From Pseudanabaenales cyanobacterium (GTDB lineage Bacteria; Cyanobacteriota; Cyanobacteriia; Phormidesmidales; Phormidesmidaceae), in NCBI GenBank assembly GCA_022360135.1, contig JAKSDM010000839.1, positions 1-6,062 of the forward strand: a DNA stretch of 6,062 nt, written 5' to 3'. Numbering within the stretch: the first letter of the stretch is position 1; each line of letters opens with the position of its first letter. Shown here one piece after another: positions 5,597-6,062 of the stretch. The notes below the pieces were generated by a model, which was not told the origin of the DNA, searched no databases, and was given only the letters and a program-made list of their open reading frames with translations. The translations under genes were made by a program, and so were the position numbers.

Positions 5597-5894
5597 ACCC
5601 TCGACAGTTTCCATCGCGTCCTAATGCCCCTTGCTACAGGATGGGCTTTGCCCCTGGTCGAGTGTGACTAGACGCCAGCTAAGGCCAAACGATCAAACTC
5701 GTCGCTATTAGAGAAGACGTTTGCTCCCACATGGACCGAGCAGTCTATGACGACGATATTGTTGGATTGATCAAGGGAATACATAGAGTGTAGGGAAATG
5801 GAGGATATAGTAATTCTCTCTTGGGTGGCGCACCTTTTAGGGAAGGCAGGGTATAGGGTATAGCGTAATACACCCCAGGTAGAGAAATATCCCG

Positions 5895-5900
5895 TATAAT
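5895..5900 (+). promoter_or_regulatory. Perfect -10 box (TATAAT)
   Basis: TATAAT is a perfect -10 hexamer, but the base blocks 16-18 bp upstream (ACCCCA region, about 5871-5877) do not resemble TTGACA. If active it would drive transcription rightwards into the frame that begins near 5950. Confidence 0.2.
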
Positions 5901-5949
5901 TTATCACCTTAGACCTTATGGCTGATTCCTGCCCACTGACAGAAGTTAA

Positions 5950-6062
5950 CCGCTAACCTCGACTCAAGTGGGTAGAAAGCAACGAGCTTTGATAGGCTGG
6001 AAAACCAAGGCTTTATTGCAGCGCCGAAGGGAGCATAAACCGATAATGGACAAAATCTATGA
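5950..6062 (+). CDS. Partial frame leaving the right edge, weakly transposase-like
   Basis: After a TAA at 5947-5949 the plus strand stays open to the window end, 37 whole codons. The translation includes GRKQRALIGWKTKALLQRRR followed by EHKPIMDKIY. The basic segment followed by a (R/E)HKPxMDxIY pattern reminds me of the stretch before the C-terminal 'alone-W-L' region of IS66-type transposases, though this is recalled by eye only. In-frame starts are GTG at 5968, TTG at 5989 and ATG at 6046; only the last has a possible Shine-Dalgarno (GGGAG at 6029-6033, 12 bases away, rather far). It may be a transposase fragment, or a new gene starting at 6046. Confidence 0.3.

Larger units (their letters stand above)
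5485..5907 (-). pseudogene. Possible broken hypothetical gene, interrupted by one TAG
   Basis: On the minus strand a frame runs from a GTG at 5905-5907 for 79 codons to a TAG at 5668-5670 and then stays open in the same frame for 60 more codons to a TAA at 5485-5487. The first part ends NNIVVIDCSVHVGANV...DRLALAGV; the second ends TLIGCIAPNWKPL. AAGG lies 6 bases before the GTG as a weak ribosome binding site. The IVVID-x-SV segment vaguely recalls a PIN-domain first strand but lacks the other acidic motifs. Two adjacent open segments in one frame could mean a single nonsense mutation in an old gene, or chance. Confidence 0.2.
5319..6062. other. Right non-coding or degenerate region
   Basis: No full-length gene is supported over these 744 bp. 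The stretch holds a direct repeat next to the TPR start, overlapping short open frames on both strands over a 12-bp tandem duplication (5447-5596), a minus-strand frame broken by one TAG (5485-5907), and a plus-strand frame leaving the right edge (from 5950). The mixture of short frames looks like decayed genes or mobile-element remains. Confidence 0.5.

Noticed and set aside
5740..5800. PIN-domain toxin in the minus-strand frame (IVVIDCSV)
   Set aside because: Only one acidic residue fits; the other PIN acidic motifs and length are absent and no antitoxin gene is adjacent.

Overview
The window looks like ordinary chromosomal DNA from a cyanobacterium, probably of moderate GC. Four perfect GCGATCGC octamers (the HIP1 site abundant in many cyanobacterial genomes) lie at 2299, 2334, 3253 and 3550, all inside coding sequence. 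The hydrolase and the TPR protein also resemble conserved cyanobacterial families as I remember them. I cannot name the genus.

Three genes are secure. (1) 319-1296, minus strand: a complete alpha/beta hydrolase of the dienelactone-hydrolase/chlorophyllase-like type with a visible Ser-Asp-His triad. (2) 1839-2903, plus strand: rsgA, a circularly permuted GTPase for 30S ribosomal subunit maturation, of the long ('LGW') subtype. (3) 2898-5318, minus strand: an 806-residue protein with an uncharacterised N-terminal domain, a long Pro/Ala/Lys-rich linker and a TPR array with an exact 47-residue period. rsgA and the TPR gene converge and overlap by 6 bp, with their two stop codons back to back. The hydrolase and rsgA diverge from a 542-bp intergenic region.

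That intergenic region is rich in inverted repeats. Next to the hydrolase are two hairpins (1327-1353 and 1372-1389). Upstream of rsgA are a 32-codon small ORF with a strong Shine-Dalgarno, a hairpin that could cover its start, and a set of adjacent or mutually exclusive stems ending just before the rsgA ribosome binding site. This is the best candidate for undescribed regulation in the window, but it rests on pattern reading alone.

The outer segments (1-318 and 5319-6062) hold no convincing full gene. The left one contains an imperfect inverted repeat spanning about 135 bp. The right one looks like gene debris: short open frames on both strands over a perfect 12-bp tandem duplication, a minus-strand frame split by one TAG, and at the right edge a plus-strand frame that faintly resembles a transposase C-terminus. 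The three main genes have no evident shared pathway. I see no defence system, CRISPR array, rRNA, tRNA or complete mobile element.
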